In this document: positions 22,057 to 32,150 of the stretch, one piece after another | How the letters are laid out: every line of letters begins with the position of its first letter | Numbering within the stretch: position 1 is the stretch's first letter | NCBI RefSeq assembly: GCF_002003465.1 | Contig: NZ_BDDQ01000009.1 | Span: 1 to 64,000 of the forward strand | Length of the DNA: 64,000 nt | Direction of reading: 5' to 3' | Source of the DNA: Caenibacillus caldisaponilyticus | GTDB taxonomy: Bacteria > Bacillota > Bacilli > Bacillales > Sporolactobacillaceae | The notes under the pieces: model-generated | The model's database searches: none | Told to the model about the DNA's origin: nothing | What the model saw: only the letters and a program-made list of their open reading frames with translations | Translations under genes and position numbers: made by a program

Positions 22057-24412
22057 TTGCTGTATCCCGAGACGAGATGGAAGTTTGAACAACAAGATGA
22101 ACGGGCGGCCCGTGCGCTCGCTGAGAACTTGAATATCCCGCCGCTCATCGCCCGGCTGTTGATCGCCCGGGGCATCACGACCGTGGAGGCGGCGGAACGC
22201 TTCATCTATATCGATAAAAACGACTTTCATGATCCGTTTCTTCTCGACGGCATGGACGACGTCGTACGCCGCTTGAAACAAGCGATTCTAGGGCATGAAA
22301 AAATCCTTGTGTTCGGCGACTACGATGCCGACGGCGTCAGCGCCACCGCGATCATGCTCCTCGGCCTCAGGGCGCTCGGGGCCGAAGCCGATTATTATGT
22401 GCCCAACCGCTTTGATGAAGGATATGGGCCAAACGTGCCCGCGTTGGAAAAGGCGCGGAAGGAACGCTACAGCCTTGTGGTGACCGTCGACACGGGCATT
22501 GCCGCGATTGAAGCGGCGGAGGCCGCCCGGCATCTCGGCCTCGATTACATCGTCACCGACCACCACGAACCGCCGCCCGAACTCCCGGACGCTTATGCGA
22601 TCGTCAATCCGAAAAAGCCGGGTTGTCCCTATCCCTTTAAATCGCTCGCCGGCGCAGGCGTCGCTTTTAAAGTGATCCATGCGCTTTCCGGCCGGGCGCC
22701 GGAGGCGCTCCTTGATCTGGCGGCGGTCGGCACGATTTGCGACCTCGTTCCGCTCGTAGATGAAAATCGGTTGATCGCGGCGAAGGGGCTAGCCGCTTTG
22801 GCGGCCGCTCCGCGCCCGGGCCTGCGCGCCTTGATGAAAGTGGCCGGCATCTTAAAGCAGGATCTCACGGCCGATGACATCGGGTTCGGCATCGGTCCGC
22901 GCATCAATGCCGCCGGAAGGATGGATGATGCCCGCCCGGCGGTGGAATTATTGCTCGCCGATTCCGAAGCGCCGGCCGACGCGCTGGCCGAACAATTGGA
23001 CGATTACAATCGCGAGCGCAAGGCCGTCGTCGACCAAATCGCCGCCGAAGCTTGCGCGGAGGTTGAACGTTTCCCGGAAGAGGAAAAAAAAAGTGCTCGT
23101 CATTGCCCGGGAAAACTGGCATGAAGGGGTGGTCGGCATCGCCGCTTCCCGTATCGTTGAGACGTTTTACCGCCCGACGATCATTTTGTCGATCGATCCG
23201 GAAACCGGCCTCGCGAAGGGATCGGCGCGCAGCATCGATGGTTTTGATATTTATAAAGCGCTGTCGCGGTGCCGCGATCTCCTGATCCGTTTCGGCGGCC
23301 ACGAAATGGCGGCGGGGATGACGCTCTCTGCCGACGACATTCCGGAGCTCTCCGCCCGTTTGAACGCCTATGCGGATGATATGCTGTCCGAAGCGGATTT
23401 CCAACCGGTGTTGCGCGTGGATCTTTGCGCAAGCATCGGCGAAGTGACGGTTTCGCTTTTGGAAACGCTTGAACGGCTTGCGCCCTTTGGCGTCGGCAAC
23501 CCGAAGCCGCGCATTGCCGTGCGGGGATCGGCGCTGGCCGAAATCAAGCAGATCGGCTCGGACAAAAACCATTTAAAAATGGTCATCAAAGACGGCGATG
23601 CCATTCTGGAAGGGGTTGCTTTTAAAAAAGGCGAACTCTATTACCATATCGATCCGGATGCGGCGGTCACCGTTGTCGGGGCGTTGTCGATCAACGATTG
23701 GAACGGTTATCGAAAACCGCAAATCTTCATTGACGACGTCAAAATCGACGAATGGCAACTCTTTGATTGGCGCCGCACCGATGCGTTTGCCGAGCGCCTT
23801 GAACACATTCCGCAGAATCGGCGCCTGCTTGTATATTTTCGTGAAGAAACCCGAACGGCGTCCCCGTTTTCGGCCTTTCAACACGAAATGGTCCATAGTG
23901 AGCGCGTCGATGCCGCGCTTGCGGAAGCTCGCCCCTTTTTCGTTTTTCTGGACGTGCCGGACAAAGCCGCCGATCTCGCCGAGTTTTTAAAACGTCTTCC
24001 TTTTCCCGAACGCATTTATGCGGTTTTTTACAATCCGGAAGGGCGCTTTTTTGAAGCGCTTCCGAATCGCGAGCAGTTCAAAACGGCCTATGCGTATATT
24101 TATAATAAACGGCGGGTCTCGATCGTCCGGGCGACCGACGATTTGGCGAAATGGCGGGGATGGCATCCGGAAACGGCGCTTTTTATCTGGCGCGTGTTTT
24201 CCGACTTAGAGTTTGTTAAAATAGAAAGCGGGTTTTTGACCTTTGTCGATCGCCCGGAGAAAAAACCGCTTTCGGCGTCTGCCGTCTACCGGGCGCGACA
24301 AGAGCGCATCGAGGCGGAAGAGACGTTCTGTTATTCCGGGCGAGCCGCGCTCCGGGAATGGTTTCACCGAATTTATGCGGAAAAGATGCACGCTAAGGAG
24401 GCCATTTTGTAA
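22057..24412 (+). pseudogene. recJ: Single-stranded-DNA exonuclease RecJ, interrupted by a +1 frameshift in an A9 run
   Basis: RecJ degrades single-stranded DNA 5'-to-3' in recombination and repair. The first frame (TTG 22057 to 23124) carries the DHH phosphoesterase motifs VFGDYDADGVSA and VTDHHEPP. The second frame (to 24412) carries the DHHA1 region GGHEMAAGM, the OB fold and the Bacillus-type C-terminal domain. They meet at nine A (23084-23092): with eight, the reading is EEEKKVLVIARENWHEG without a break. The corrected protein has 784 residues, close to the 786 of B. subtilis RecJ. Start MLYPETRW parallels the B. subtilis start MLASKTRW and has AGGTG at spacing 6. A sequencing error is the most likely cause; slippage on A9 would also restore the protein. 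Confidence 0.9.
23084..23092 (+). other. A9 homopolymer at the recJ frameshift
   Basis: Nine consecutive A join two halves of recJ that are in different frames (+1). Removing one A restores the frame. A9 is long enough for RNA polymerase slippage, as known for Thermus dnaX, but base-calling error is more likely. Confidence 0.85.
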
Positions 24413-24413
24413 A

Positions 24414-24926
24414 ATGAATTTTAAGGATTATATAAAAATCGTTGAAAATTTCCCGAAAGAAGGGATTTCTTTCAAAGATATCACGCCGCTCATGCAGAAC
24501 GGGGCGGCCTATAAATCGGCGATCGACGAGATCGTCGCCTATGTCCGCGAAAAAGATGCCGACGTCATCGTTGGACCGGAAGCGCGCGGATTTATCGTCG
24601 GTTGCCCGGTTGCCCACGCCTTGGAACTCGGCTTCGTCCCCGTTCGCAAAAACGGGAAATTGCCGCGCGAAGTGATCAAGGTCGAATACGGATTGGAATA
24701 CGGCAATGAGGCGCTCACGATTCACAAAGACGCCATTCAGCCCGGACAAAGAGTCATCATCGTCGACGATTTATTGGCGACAGGCGGCACGATCGACGCG
24801 AGCATCCAGCTCGTCGAAAAGCTGGGCGGGATCGTTGTGGGCCTTGCCTTTTTGATCGAATTGACGTATTTGAATGGCCGCGAGAAGCTGAAAGACTACG
24901 ACATTTTCACTTTGATGCAATATTAA
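24414..24926 (+). CDS. apt: Adenine phosphoribosyltransferase
   Basis: Apt salvages adenine to AMP using PRPP. The 170-residue product equals B. subtilis Apt in length. It contains [15 protein letters not shown], the substrate region [15 protein letters not shown] and the PRPP-binding motif [19 protein letters not shown] 24414 lies one base after the recJ stop, with AAGGAGG 12 bases upstream. recJ-apt-relA is the normal Bacillaceae order. A terminator follows. Confidence 0.97.
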   Translation: MNFKDYIKIVENFPKEGISFKDITPLMQNGAAYKSAIDEIVAYVREKDADVIVGPEARGFIVGCPVAHALELGFVPVRKNGKLPREVIKVEYGLEYGNEALTIHKDAIQPGQRVIIVDDLLATGGTIDASIQLVEKLGGIVVGLAFLIELTYLNGREKLKDYDIFTLMQY

Positions 24927-24929
24927 ATG

Positions 24930-24958
24930 AAAGAGCTCCCGTTCGGGTGCTCTTTTTA
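24930..24958 (+). terminator. Intrinsic terminator after apt
   Basis: AAAGAGC and GCTCTTT pair, with an inner CCC/GGG stem and one mismatch, followed by T-rich sequence. Confidence 0.82.
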
Positions 24959-25077
24959 TAACTATATCTATTTTTCATTATTTTCGGCCTATCGAAGGTT
25001 GGCGCGGTCGATGCAGCACGCCGAGGATGAACCGCCGCAATGATTTTCGTTTTTATTCGACAATTATCGCCAAATGC

Positions 25078-25106
25078 TTTACATATGCGCACGAATTCAG
25101 GATAAT
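25078..25106 (+). promoter_or_regulatory. Sigma-A promoter of relA
   Basis: TTTACA (25078-25083) and GATAAT (25101-25106) are separated by 17 bases, about 40 bases upstream of the relA start. Confidence 0.7.
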
Positions 25107-25146
25107 AAAATCAATACCCCGCTTGTCTGATAAGGTGATGGACGGT

Positions 25147-27324
25147 ATGAATTTTGATCAATTAAAAGAAAAGGCCGGCCGGTATCTCAATGAGTCGGAT
25201 ATCCGCCAAATCGAAAGGGCCTACGAGTATGCCAAACGGGCCCATGAAGGCCAATATCGAAAATCGGGAGAACCCTATATCGTACATCCCGTGGAGGTCG
25301 CGGGGATTCTTGTCGATTTGGAAATGGATGCCACGACGATCATCGGTGGTTTACTTCATGACGTCGTCGAGGATACGGCGGTGACGCTCGAGGATATAAA
25401 AAATGAATTCGGCGAAGAAGTCGCGTCGCTCGTCGACGGGGTCACCAAGCTCCGCCATTTCGAATATACGTCGAAGGAAGAACAACAAGCGGAAAACCAT
25501 CGAAAAATGTTCGTCGCGATGGCCCAGGATATTCGCTGCGTCTTGATCAAGCTCGCCGACCGCCTTCACAATATGCGGACGCTGAAATACATGCCGCCGG
25601 ACAAACAAGTCCAAAAGGCGAACGAAACGTTGGAAATCTTTGCGCCGCTCGCCAACCGCCTCGGCATTTCCACGATCAAATGGGAGCTGGAAGACATCGC
25701 GCTCCGTTTTTTAAATCCCCAAGCTTATTACCGGATCGTCAATTTGATGAAGCGGAAGCGGAAAGAGCGTGAAGAATACATCGCCGAAGCGATCGAAACC
25801 ATCCGCAAGCTGCTTAAAGAGGTCAACATCGAAGCCGAAATCTACGGACGGCCGAAACATATCTACAGCATTTACCATAAAATGGTCCATCAAAAAAAGC
25901 AGTTCAATGAAATATATGATCTTTTGGCCGTGCGCATTATTGTAAAAAGCATTAAGGATTGTTATGCGGTATTGGGCATCATTCACACGCATTGGAAGCC
26001 GATGCCCGGCCGGTTCAAGGACTATATCGCGATGCCGAAGGCCAACATGTATCAGTCGCTGCACACGACGGTCGTCGGTCCGAAAGGCGAACCGCTTGAA
26101 GTCCAAATCCGTACGGAAGAAATGCATAAAGTGGCCGAATACGGGATCGCCGCCCACTGGGCGTACAAGGAAGGGAAAACGCGCAACGTCAAAGACAAGT
26201 TCGAAAACAAGCTGACCTGGTTCAGGCAAATCTTGGAATGGCAAAACGAAACGTCCAACGCCAAGGAATTCATGGAATCGTTGAAGGCCGATCTGTTCTC
26301 GGATATGGTGTTCGTCTTCACGCCGAAGGGCGACGTCATCGAATTGCCGGCGGGCTCGGTTCCGATCGATTTTGCCTACCGCATCCATACGGAAATCGGC
26401 AACCGGACGATCGGCGCCAAGGTGAACGGCAAGATCGTGCCGCTGGACTATCGATTGAAAACCGGCGATATCGTCGAAATCATGACGTCGAAGCATTCCT
26501 ACGGGCCGAGTCAAGACTGGCTGAAGATCGCGGCGAGCTCCCATGCGAAGAACAAAATCCGCCAGTGGTATAAAAGACAGCGCCGCGAAGAAAACGTCGT
26601 CAAAGGCCGCGAACAGATTGAAAAAGAGCTGAAGGCCCAGGGCTACGATCCGAAAGACGTTTTGACCGAGGACAACATCGCTCAGGTCGCGAAAAAATTC
26701 AATTTTTCCAATGAAGATGAAATGTACGCCGCGGTCGGCTACAACGGCATTACCGCGAGACAAGTCGTCACGCGCTTGACGGAAAAATTTCGCAAAGAAA
26801 AAGTGGAAAGCGCCGAGGCCATCCTGCGCACTTTGCCGGACGTCAAGACGTTCAATACGCGCCGCAAAACCGATTACGGCGTGAAGGTTAAAGGCGTAGA
26901 CAACGTTTTGATCCGCCTGTCGAAATGTTGCAATCCCGTTCCGGGCGACGAGATCGTCGGTTACATCACCAAGGGACGCGGCGTTTCCATACATCGGACG
27001 AATTGCCCCAACATCAAACAGCTCTATTCAAAAGAGCGCCTGCTTGAAGTGATGTGGGAAGGGGAAAACCAAGAATCCAAGCAGTACAACGTCGACATTG
27101 AAATCACGGGCTTCGACCGCAGCGGGCTGTTGAATGAAGTGCTTCAAGCGGTCTCGGAAACGAAGACGCAAATCAACGCCGTCTCGGGAAAAGCGGATAA
27201 GAATAAATTGGCGGTCATTCACATGACCATTGCCATTCATAACGTCAATCATCTCGTCCGGGTCGTCGAACGGATCAAGCGGATCGCCGATATTTACACC
27301 GTCCGGCGCGTGATGGACGCGTGA
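25147..27324 (+). CDS. relA: Bifunctional (p)ppGpp synthetase/hydrolase Rel
   Basis: Rel makes and degrades (p)ppGpp in response to uncharged tRNA on the ribosome. The 725-residue product has an HD hydrolase domain (about 30-190; HPVEVAGILVDLEMDATTIIGGLLHDVVEDT), a synthetase domain (about 230-350; RFKDYIAMPKANMYQSLHTTVVG), a TGS domain (about 390-450; VFTPKGDVIELPAGS), a zinc-finger-like region containing SKCCNPVPGD, and a C-terminal ACT domain. The HD motif is intact, so hydrolysis is expected. ATG 25147 is placed by AAGGTGA at spacing 8; the frame opens 40 codons earlier. Confidence 0.97.
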   Translation: MNFDQLKEKAGRYLNESDIRQIERAYEYAKRAHEGQYRKSGEPYIVHPVEVAGILVDLEMDATTIIGGLLHDVVEDTAVTLEDIKNEFGEEVASLVDGVTKLRHFEYTSKEEQQAENHRKMFVAMAQDIRCVLIKLADRLHNMRTLKYMPPDKQVQKANETLEIFAPLANRLGISTIKWELEDIALRFLNPQAYYRIVNLMKRKRKEREEYIAEAIETIRKLLKEVNIEAEIYGRPKHIYSIYHKMVHQKKQFNEIYDLLAVRIIVKSIKDCYAVLGIIHTHWKPMPGRFKDYIAMPKANMYQSLHTTVVGPKGEPLEVQIRTEEMHKVAEYGIAAHWAYKEGKTRNVKDKFENKLTWFRQILEWQNETSNAKEFMESLKADLFSDMVFVFTPKGDVIELPAGSVPIDFAYRIHTEIGNRTIGAKVNGKIVPLDYRLKTGDIVEIMTSKHSYGPSQDWLKIAASSHAKNKIRQWYKRQRREENVVKGREQIEKELKAQGYDPKDVLTEDNIAQVAKKFNFSNEDEMYAAVGYNGITARQVVTRLTEKFRKEKVESAEAILRTLPDVKTFNTRRKTDYGVKVKGVDNVLIRLSKCCNPVPGDEIVGYITKGRGVSIHRTNCPNIKQLYSKERLLEVMWEGENQESKQYNVDIEITGFDRSGLLNEVLQAVSETKTQINAVSGKADKNKLAVIHMTIAIHNVNHLVRVVERIKRIADIYTVRRVMDA

Positions 27325-27365
27325 AAGATGGAATCGGTCGATGTTGAAATCAGTGGGGTGATGGC

Positions 27366-27809
27366 ATGAGAGTTGTCGTACAACGAGTCAAAAGCGCGAG
27401 CGTCACCGTCGACGGCGCCGTCGTCGGCGAAATCGGCCAGGGTTTATTGCTCCTCGTCGGCATCAAAAACGATGACGATGAGCGGGCGGTGGATTATGTG
27501 GCCGACAAAATTTACGGCCTTCGCATCTTTGAAGATGAGAGCGGAAAAATGAATCATTCCGTCGCCGACGTCGGCGGCGCGATTCTGTCGGTTTCCCAAT
27601 TTACGCTTTACGGGGACGTCTCAAAAGGGCGCCGTCCCAATTTTATGGAGGCGGCCCGGCCGGAAAAAGCCGAACCGCTTTACGAGCGTTTTAACGAACG
27701 GCTGAGAGAAAAGGGGCTTCATGTCGAGACCGGGGTTTTCGGGGCGATGATGGACGTGGCGCTTGTCAACGACGGGCCGGTAACGATCATCGTTGAAAGC
27801 AAGCCGTGA
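27366..27809 (+). CDS. dtd: D-aminoacyl-tRNA deacylase
   Basis: Dtd removes D-amino acids and glycine mischarged on tRNA. The 147-residue product has [17 protein letters not shown], the active-site motif SQFTLYGD and the cross-subunit Gly-cisPro motif in NDGPVTI. The length is standard. It follows relA by about 40 bases, as in most Firmicutes. Confidence 0.97.
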   Translation: MRVVVQRVKSASVTVDGAVVGEIGQGLLLLVGIKNDDDERAVDYVADKIYGLRIFEDESGKMNHSVADVGGAILSVSQFTLYGDVSKGRRPNFMEAARPEKAEPLYERFNERLREKGLHVETGVFGAMMDVALVNDGPVTIIVESKP

Positions 27810-27872
27810 GTTTAAAATTCCGCATGGAGGGGCAAAATAAAGGGAACATTACGTGAAAGGAGCCCCTACACC

Positions 27873-28037
27873 ATGCGGCTTGCGCCCAAATCCCTTGACA
27901 AGCGATATGCGGCGGGCGAGTGGACGGGCGACGCGCCTTTGAGCGGCGTGAATCCTTTAACAGACGATGCCAAGGCGGATCCCGGCCTGTTCGCGCGCGA
28001 ACTCGTCGCGGAATTGAAGAAGCAGCAAAGGGGATAA
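27873..28037 (+). CDS. Small hypothetical protein, 54 aa
   Basis: ATG 27873 is preceded by AAAGGAG at a spacing of 10 and opens a 54-codon frame ending TAA at 28035-28037. The product starts MRLAPKSLDKRYAAGEWTGD and ends with a basic helix (AELKKQQRG). It is soluble, charged, and has no signal peptide or membrane segment. It fills the gap between dtd and the hisS leader, where B. subtilis has small genes (yrvJ, yrzK), but I cannot confirm homology. The ribosome site and clean stop before the T-box promoter argue that it is translated. The function is unknown. Confidence 0.55.
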   Translation: MRLAPKSLDKRYAAGEWTGDAPLSGVNPLTDDAKADPGLFARELVAELKKQQRG

Positions 28038-28047
28038 CGAACTTTTC

Positions 28048-28076
28048 TTGACAAAATCGCCAAGACTCCTTATCAT
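28048..28076 (+). promoter_or_regulatory. Sigma-A promoter of hisS-aspS
   Basis: Perfect TTGACA (28048-28053) and TATCAT (28071-28076) are separated by 17 bases. Transcription would start near 28083, at the beginning of the T-box leader. Confidence 0.85.
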
Positions 28077-28082
28077 AGTTAC

Positions 28083-28477
28083 AAGATTTTTGCCGGCCAG
28101 CGGATCGCATCCGATGGGTCGATTCATGCGGTCTGTCCGAGCGGCTTGGCGGACGGGAGCCCATCCCGAACCAGCCTATGAGCCGGCGTACAAGGCCTGA
28201 ATAGAGCAAATACCGATGACGAAGAAGAGTAATCGGAAGCGCGCGGACAGAGAGGAAACGTCGTAGGCTGGAAGCGTTTCTCCGAAAGCGGCCGATGAAA
28301 GACCCTTCCGAGGTGTCTTCCCGAACGACGGCCTCGCCGTTTACCCGTCCATTAGGGAAGACCGCATCTGGCGTTAATGGATGAAGCGGGAAAGCCAAAG
28401 GCGTTGTCCGGCTTTCCAATGAGGGTGGCACCACGGGTAACCTCGTCCCTTGATCCGATCGGACAAGGGTTTTTTTA
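28083..28477 (+). ncRNA. T-box riboswitch leader of hisS-aspS, likely Asp (GAC) specifier
   Basis: The leader carries the T-box sequence AGGGTGGCACCACG (28422-28435), which pairs with the tRNA acceptor end, followed by the antiterminator/terminator region. Stem I features are visible: AGAGTA near 28227, the apical AGAGAGG and GGCTGGAA segment, and a specifier region near 28298. Aligned to the alaS leader of this window (GAA-GCC-AC-TCCGGAG), the equivalent here is AA-GAC-CC-TTCCGAG, giving GAC (28300-28302), an Asp codon. Uncharged tRNA would favour readthrough into hisS and aspS. The T-box call is secure; the specifier is an alignment by eye. Confidence 0.9.
28446..28477 (+). terminator. T-box-controlled terminator before hisS
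   Basis: CCCTTG pairs with CAAGGG, with an inner TCC/GGA stem and GATC loop, followed by seven T. It competes with the antiterminator containing the T-box sequence. Confidence 0.88.
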
Positions 28478-28665
28478 TTTTGGGCGGCGCGAAGGTCGGC
28501 TTGTTTGCTGCTAAGTCGTACCGTTCCGTTCGAGCCGCTTCAACTCCCGGAGGCCTGTTTTCGCGCCTGAAGGCACCCGGCCTGTTCCCGGCTTCATTCG
28601 CTGGCCAAGTTTCCGAGCCATTTTGTCAAAAGCCGATCATGAGATCAAGAGGAGGTCATGACAAC

Positions 28666-29934
28666 ATGCCCATTCAAATCCCGCGGGGCACGAGGGATGT
28701 CCTGCCGAAAGATATACCGGTGTGGCGGTTGATGGAAGAGACGGCGCGCGACGTCTGCCGCCTGTACAATTATTCGGAAATCCGCACGCCGATGTTTGAG
28801 TCGACCGACTTGTTTCAAAGGGGGGTCGGCGAGACGACCGACATCGTCCAAAAAGAAATGTACACGTTTTTGGATCGCGCGGGCCGCAGCTTGACGCTCA
28901 GGCCGGAAGGAACGGCTCCGGTCGTCCGCTCGTTCATTGAAAATAAAATGCACGGCCTGCCCGATCAGCCGGTGAAATTGTTTTACATGGGCCCGATGTT
29001 CCGCTACGAACGTCCGCAGGCGGGCCGCACGCGCCAATTTACGCAGTTCGGCGTCGAAGCGATCGGTTCCGATGATCCGAATCTTGACGCCGAGGTCATC
29101 GCCCTGGCGCTGACGTTTTACAAAAGGATCGGTTTAAAACGCTTGAAGCTCGTCATCAACAGCCTCGGCGATCCGGAAAGCCGGAAGGATTACAAAAAGG
29201 CACTCATCGCCCATTTTCAGCCGGCGATCCACGAGTTTTGCGAAGACTGTCAAAACCGTTTGGAACGCAATCCGCTGCGCATCCTCGATTGCAAAGTCGA
29301 CCGCGAACATGTTTTGATGGCGAGCGCGCCTTCGATTCTCGATTATTTGAATGAGCCGTCGCGCGCCTTTTTTGAAAAGGTGAAAGCGGCGCTCGACCGG
29401 ATGGGCATCGAATACGAAGTCGATCCGACGCTTGTGCGCGGCCTGGATTATTACCACCACACTACCTTTGAGATCATGGGCGCCGACTTCGGAGCGATCA
29501 CGACGCTGTGCGGCGGCGGCCGCTACGGCGGTCTTGTCGAGGAATTCGGCGGTCCGAAGGTGCCGGGCATCGGGTTCGGCCTCAGTTTTGAACGCGTGTT
29601 GCTCGCCATGGAAGCCGAAGGCATCGCGATGGAAGAAAGCCCGTCGCTCGATTGCTTCGTCGTCGCCATCGGGGAAGCGGCGGAGGACCGAGCCGCCGAG
29701 ATTCTCCAAGATCTTCGGAGCGCCGGCTTAAGTGCCGACAAGGACTACATGGGGCGGAAACCCAAAGGCCAATTCAAACAGGCCGACCGCTACGGGGCCC
29801 GCTTTGTCGCCGTCCTCGGCGACGATGAGCTCGCCCGGGGCGTCATCAATGTCAAAAATATGGCGACGGGGAATCAGGAAGAGGTTTCCATCACGCAGTT
29901 GCCCGATTACTTGAAGACCAACACGGAGGTATGA
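28666..29934 (+). CDS. hisS: Histidyl-tRNA synthetase
   Basis: HisS is a class II synthetase that charges tRNA-His. The 422-residue product starts [14 protein letters not shown] and contains motif 2 ([20 protein letters not shown]), the His-specific motifs [14 protein letters not shown] and [14 protein letters not shown], motif 3 [14 protein letters not shown], and an anticodon-binding C-terminal domain. The frame is open 72 codons upstream into the T-box, but AGGAGGT places the start at ATG 28666. aspS follows after 4 bases under the same T-box. Confidence 0.97.
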   Translation: MPIQIPRGTRDVLPKDIPVWRLMEETARDVCRLYNYSEIRTPMFESTDLFQRGVGETTDIVQKEMYTFLDRAGRSLTLRPEGTAPVVRSFIENKMHGLPDQPVKLFYMGPMFRYERPQAGRTRQFTQFGVEAIGSDDPNLDAEVIALALTFYKRIGLKRLKLVINSLGDPESRKDYKKALIAHFQPAIHEFCEDCQNRLERNPLRILDCKVDREHVLMASAPSILDYLNEPSRAFFEKVKAALDRMGIEYEVDPTLVRGLDYYHHTTFEIMGADFGAITTLCGGGRYGGLVEEFGGPKVPGIGFGLSFERVLLAMEAEGIAMEESPSLDCFVVAIGEAAEDRAAEILQDLRSAGLSADKDYMGRKPKGQFKQADRYGARFVAVLGDDELARGVINVKNMATGNQEEVSITQLPDYLKTNTEV

Positions 29935-29938
29935 GAGC

Positions 29939-31702
29939 ATGCCGAGAACGATTTATTGCGGAAGATTGACCGAGGAACACGTCGGCGAACGCGTCACGTT
30001 GCAAGGTTGGGTGGCGCGGCGCCGCGATCTCGGCGGATTGATTTTTATCGATTTGCGCGACCGCACAGGGATCGTTCAAGTCGTTTTTAATCCGGAACTT
30101 TCAAAAGAAGCGTTGGAAGTCGCCGATCGGGTGCGCAGCGAATACGTCTTGGAAATCGAGGGCGAAGTCGTCCGCCGCGCGGAAGGAGCGGTCAATGAAA
30201 AAATAAAAACCGGCCGCATTGAGGTCGCCGCGTCTTCGATCCGCATCATCAATGAGTCGAAGACGCCGCCGTTTGCGATTGCCGATGATACCGACGCGTC
30301 CGAAGAAATCCGTTTGAAATACCGTTACTTGGATTTGCGCCGGCCCGTCATACAAGAGACGTTGAAGCTGCGCCATAAAGCGGTCAAAGCGATTCGCGAC
30401 TTTCTGGACGCCCGCGAATTTTACGAGATCGAGACGCCGATGCTGACGCGCAGCACGCCGGAGGGTGCGCGGGACTATCTCGTGCCGAGCCGGGTTCATC
30501 CGGGTTCGTTTTACGCGCTCCCGCAATCCCCGCAAATTTTCAAGCAGCTCTTGATGATCGGGGGTTTGGAAAAATATTATCAGGTGGTTCGGTGTTTCCG
30601 GGATGAAGATTTGCGCGCCGACCGCCAGCCGGAATTTACGCAAATCGATATCGAAGTGTCTTTCTTCGAGCGCGAAGCGTTGTTTGCGACCATTGAAGAG
30701 ATGATGGCGCACGTCGTAAAGGCGACCAAAGGCGTTGAATTGCAAACGCCGTTCCCCCGGCTGACGTACGCGGAAGCGATGGCCCGATACGGCAGCGACA
30801 AGCCCGATACCCGTTTCGGCATGGAGCTCATCGACGTGTCGCCGGTCGTGGCGAAGAGCGGGTTTAAAGTGTTCACGTCGGCGATCGAAAACGGCGGTCA
30901 AGTCAAGGCGCTGAACGTTGAAGGCGCCGCCTCCCGCTATTCCCGGAAACAAATCGATGAACTCGCCGAGTACGCGGCGCAATACGGCGCGAAAGGGCTC
31001 GCGTGGCTGAAGGTGGAAGGCGGCGAATTCAAAGGGCCGATTGCGAAATTTTTCGCTCCGGATGTTGCAGACAAACTTAAAGCGGCACTGGCGGCAAAGG
31101 ACGGCGACTTGCTGCTGTTTGTGGCGGACAAGCCGAAAGTGGTCGCCGAAAGCCTCGGCGCCCTGCGCTTGAAACTCGGCAAGGAACTGGGATTGATCGA
31201 CCAAAGCAAGCTGAACTTTTTATGGATCACCGAGTTTCCGCTGTTCGCCTGGGATGAGGAAGAAGGAAGGTACGTCGCCGAACACCATCCGTTTACGATG
31301 CCGATGGAGGAAGATTTGCCCCTGCTGGAATCCGATCCGGGCCGCGTGCGCGCGGAAGCGTACGATCTCGTCTTGAACGGTTATGAATTGGGGAGCGGAT
31401 CACGGCGCATCCACCGCCGCGATTTCCAAGAAAAAATGTTTCAACTGCTCGGCTTTTCGCCTGAAGAAGCCCAAGCGCAGTTCGGATTTCTCATGGAAGC
31501 CTTGGAATATGGGGCACCGCCGCACGGCGGCATCGCGCTGGGCATCGATCGGATCGTCATGATCCTCGCCGGCCGGACGAGTTTGCGCGACACCATCGCC
31601 TTCCCGAAAACGGCGAATGCCTCCTGTTTGTTGACAAACGCGCCGGCTCCGGTCACCGAAAAGCAATTGAAAGAACTGCATCTCGAAACGACGGATATTT
31701 AA
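29939..31702 (+). CDS. aspS: Aspartyl-tRNA synthetase
   Basis: AspS charges tRNA-Asp. The 587-residue product is the bacterial form: an N-terminal OB-fold anticodon domain (about 1-105), the catalytic core with [20 protein letters not shown] and [21 protein letters not shown] (motif 2), the bacterial GAD insertion (about 290-420), and motif 3 [16 protein letters not shown] class with Asp-only or Asp/Asn specificity cannot be told by eye. It is co-transcribed with hisS. I see no clear terminator before the 6S RNA promoter. Confidence 0.97.
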   Translation: MPRTIYCGRLTEEHVGERVTLQGWVARRRDLGGLIFIDLRDRTGIVQVVFNPELSKEALEVADRVRSEYVLEIEGEVVRRAEGAVNEKIKTGRIEVAASSIRIINESKTPPFAIADDTDASEEIRLKYRYLDLRRPVIQETLKLRHKAVKAIRDFLDAREFYEIETPMLTRSTPEGARDYLVPSRVHPGSFYALPQSPQIFKQLLMIGGLEKYYQVVRCFRDEDLRADRQPEFTQIDIEVSFFEREALFATIEEMMAHVVKATKGVELQTPFPRLTYAEAMARYGSDKPDTRFGMELIDVSPVVAKSGFKVFTSAIENGGQVKALNVEGAASRYSRKQIDELAEYAAQYGAKGLAWLKVEGGEFKGPIAKFFAPDVADKLKAALAAKDGDLLLFVADKPKVVAESLGALRLKLGKELGLIDQSKLNFLWITEFPLFAWDEEEGRYVAEHHPFTMPMEEDLPLLESDPGRVRAEAYDLVLNGYELGSGSRRIHRRDFQEKMFQLLGFSPEEAQAQFGFLMEALEYGAPPHGGIALGIDRIVMILAGRTSLRDTIAFPKTANASCLLTNAPAPVTEKQLKELHLETTDI

Positions 31703-31726
31703 CCGAATGTTCTGATAATAGACCTG

Positions 31727-31755
31727 TTGAATCCTTTGAGATTTTGTGTTATGAT
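31727..31755 (+). promoter_or_regulatory. Sigma-A promoter of 6S RNA
   Basis: TTGAAT (31727-31732) and TATGAT (31750-31755) are separated by 17 bases, a few bases before the 5' end of the 6S RNA. Confidence 0.75.
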
Positions 31756-31764
31756 GCAGATAAC

Positions 31765-31958
31765 GTAAAAACGAGTCCTGAGGTGTTCGTAAAAGGCCAC
31801 ATGTTTTGACCGAACAACTTGATGAAAGGGAGCCTGGCAAGTTTTCATCTGGCGTGCAAGCCGCCGAAGAGCGGACGTACAAAGGGTGAAACAGGGCACC
31901 CACCTGCCGAGGGCGGGTTCAAAACTCGGGTCGTATACGGCACTGCTGGGACTCAAGG
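31765..31958 (+). ncRNA. ssrS: 6S RNA (SsrS/BsrA type)
   Basis: 6S RNA mimics an open promoter and holds sigma-A RNA polymerase in stationary phase. The region lies directly after aspS, where B. subtilis carries 6S-1 (bsrA). It has its own promoter, a terminal stem (GAGTCC at 31773-31778 with GGACTC at 31949-31954), and a long irregular hairpin about 190 nt in total. Segments such as GAAAGGGAGCCTGGCAAG and GGGTGAAACAGGGCACCCACC resemble Bacillales 6S RNAs as I remember them. The ends are estimates. The native 3' flank is cut short by an insertion sequence about 40 bases downstream. Confidence 0.8.
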
Positions 31959-31997
31959 CTGTTCCCAAGTCTTCAGTCATCGGTTCATATAAAAAAA

Positions 31998-32042
31998 GAA
32001 GCCGTCTCAAAAGTCCTGAAGAGGGACTGATTTGAGACGGCT
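31998..32042 (-). terminator. Hairpin at the left IS end, terminator on the minus strand
   Basis: AGCCGTCTCAAAAGTCC (32000-32016) pairs with GGGAC and TTTGAGACGGCT (32023-32042). On the minus strand it is followed by seven T, so it can end the transposase transcript. Confidence 0.7.
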
Positions 32043-32150
32043 CTTCTCTTGATCATTTTATTTTATGGATAATTATGGGTATCCTTCTGGTAAAAGGCCC
32101 CTCTTATGCGACCTTTTTATCATTGTTTTCTTCTTTTTTAACCTTCGGTT

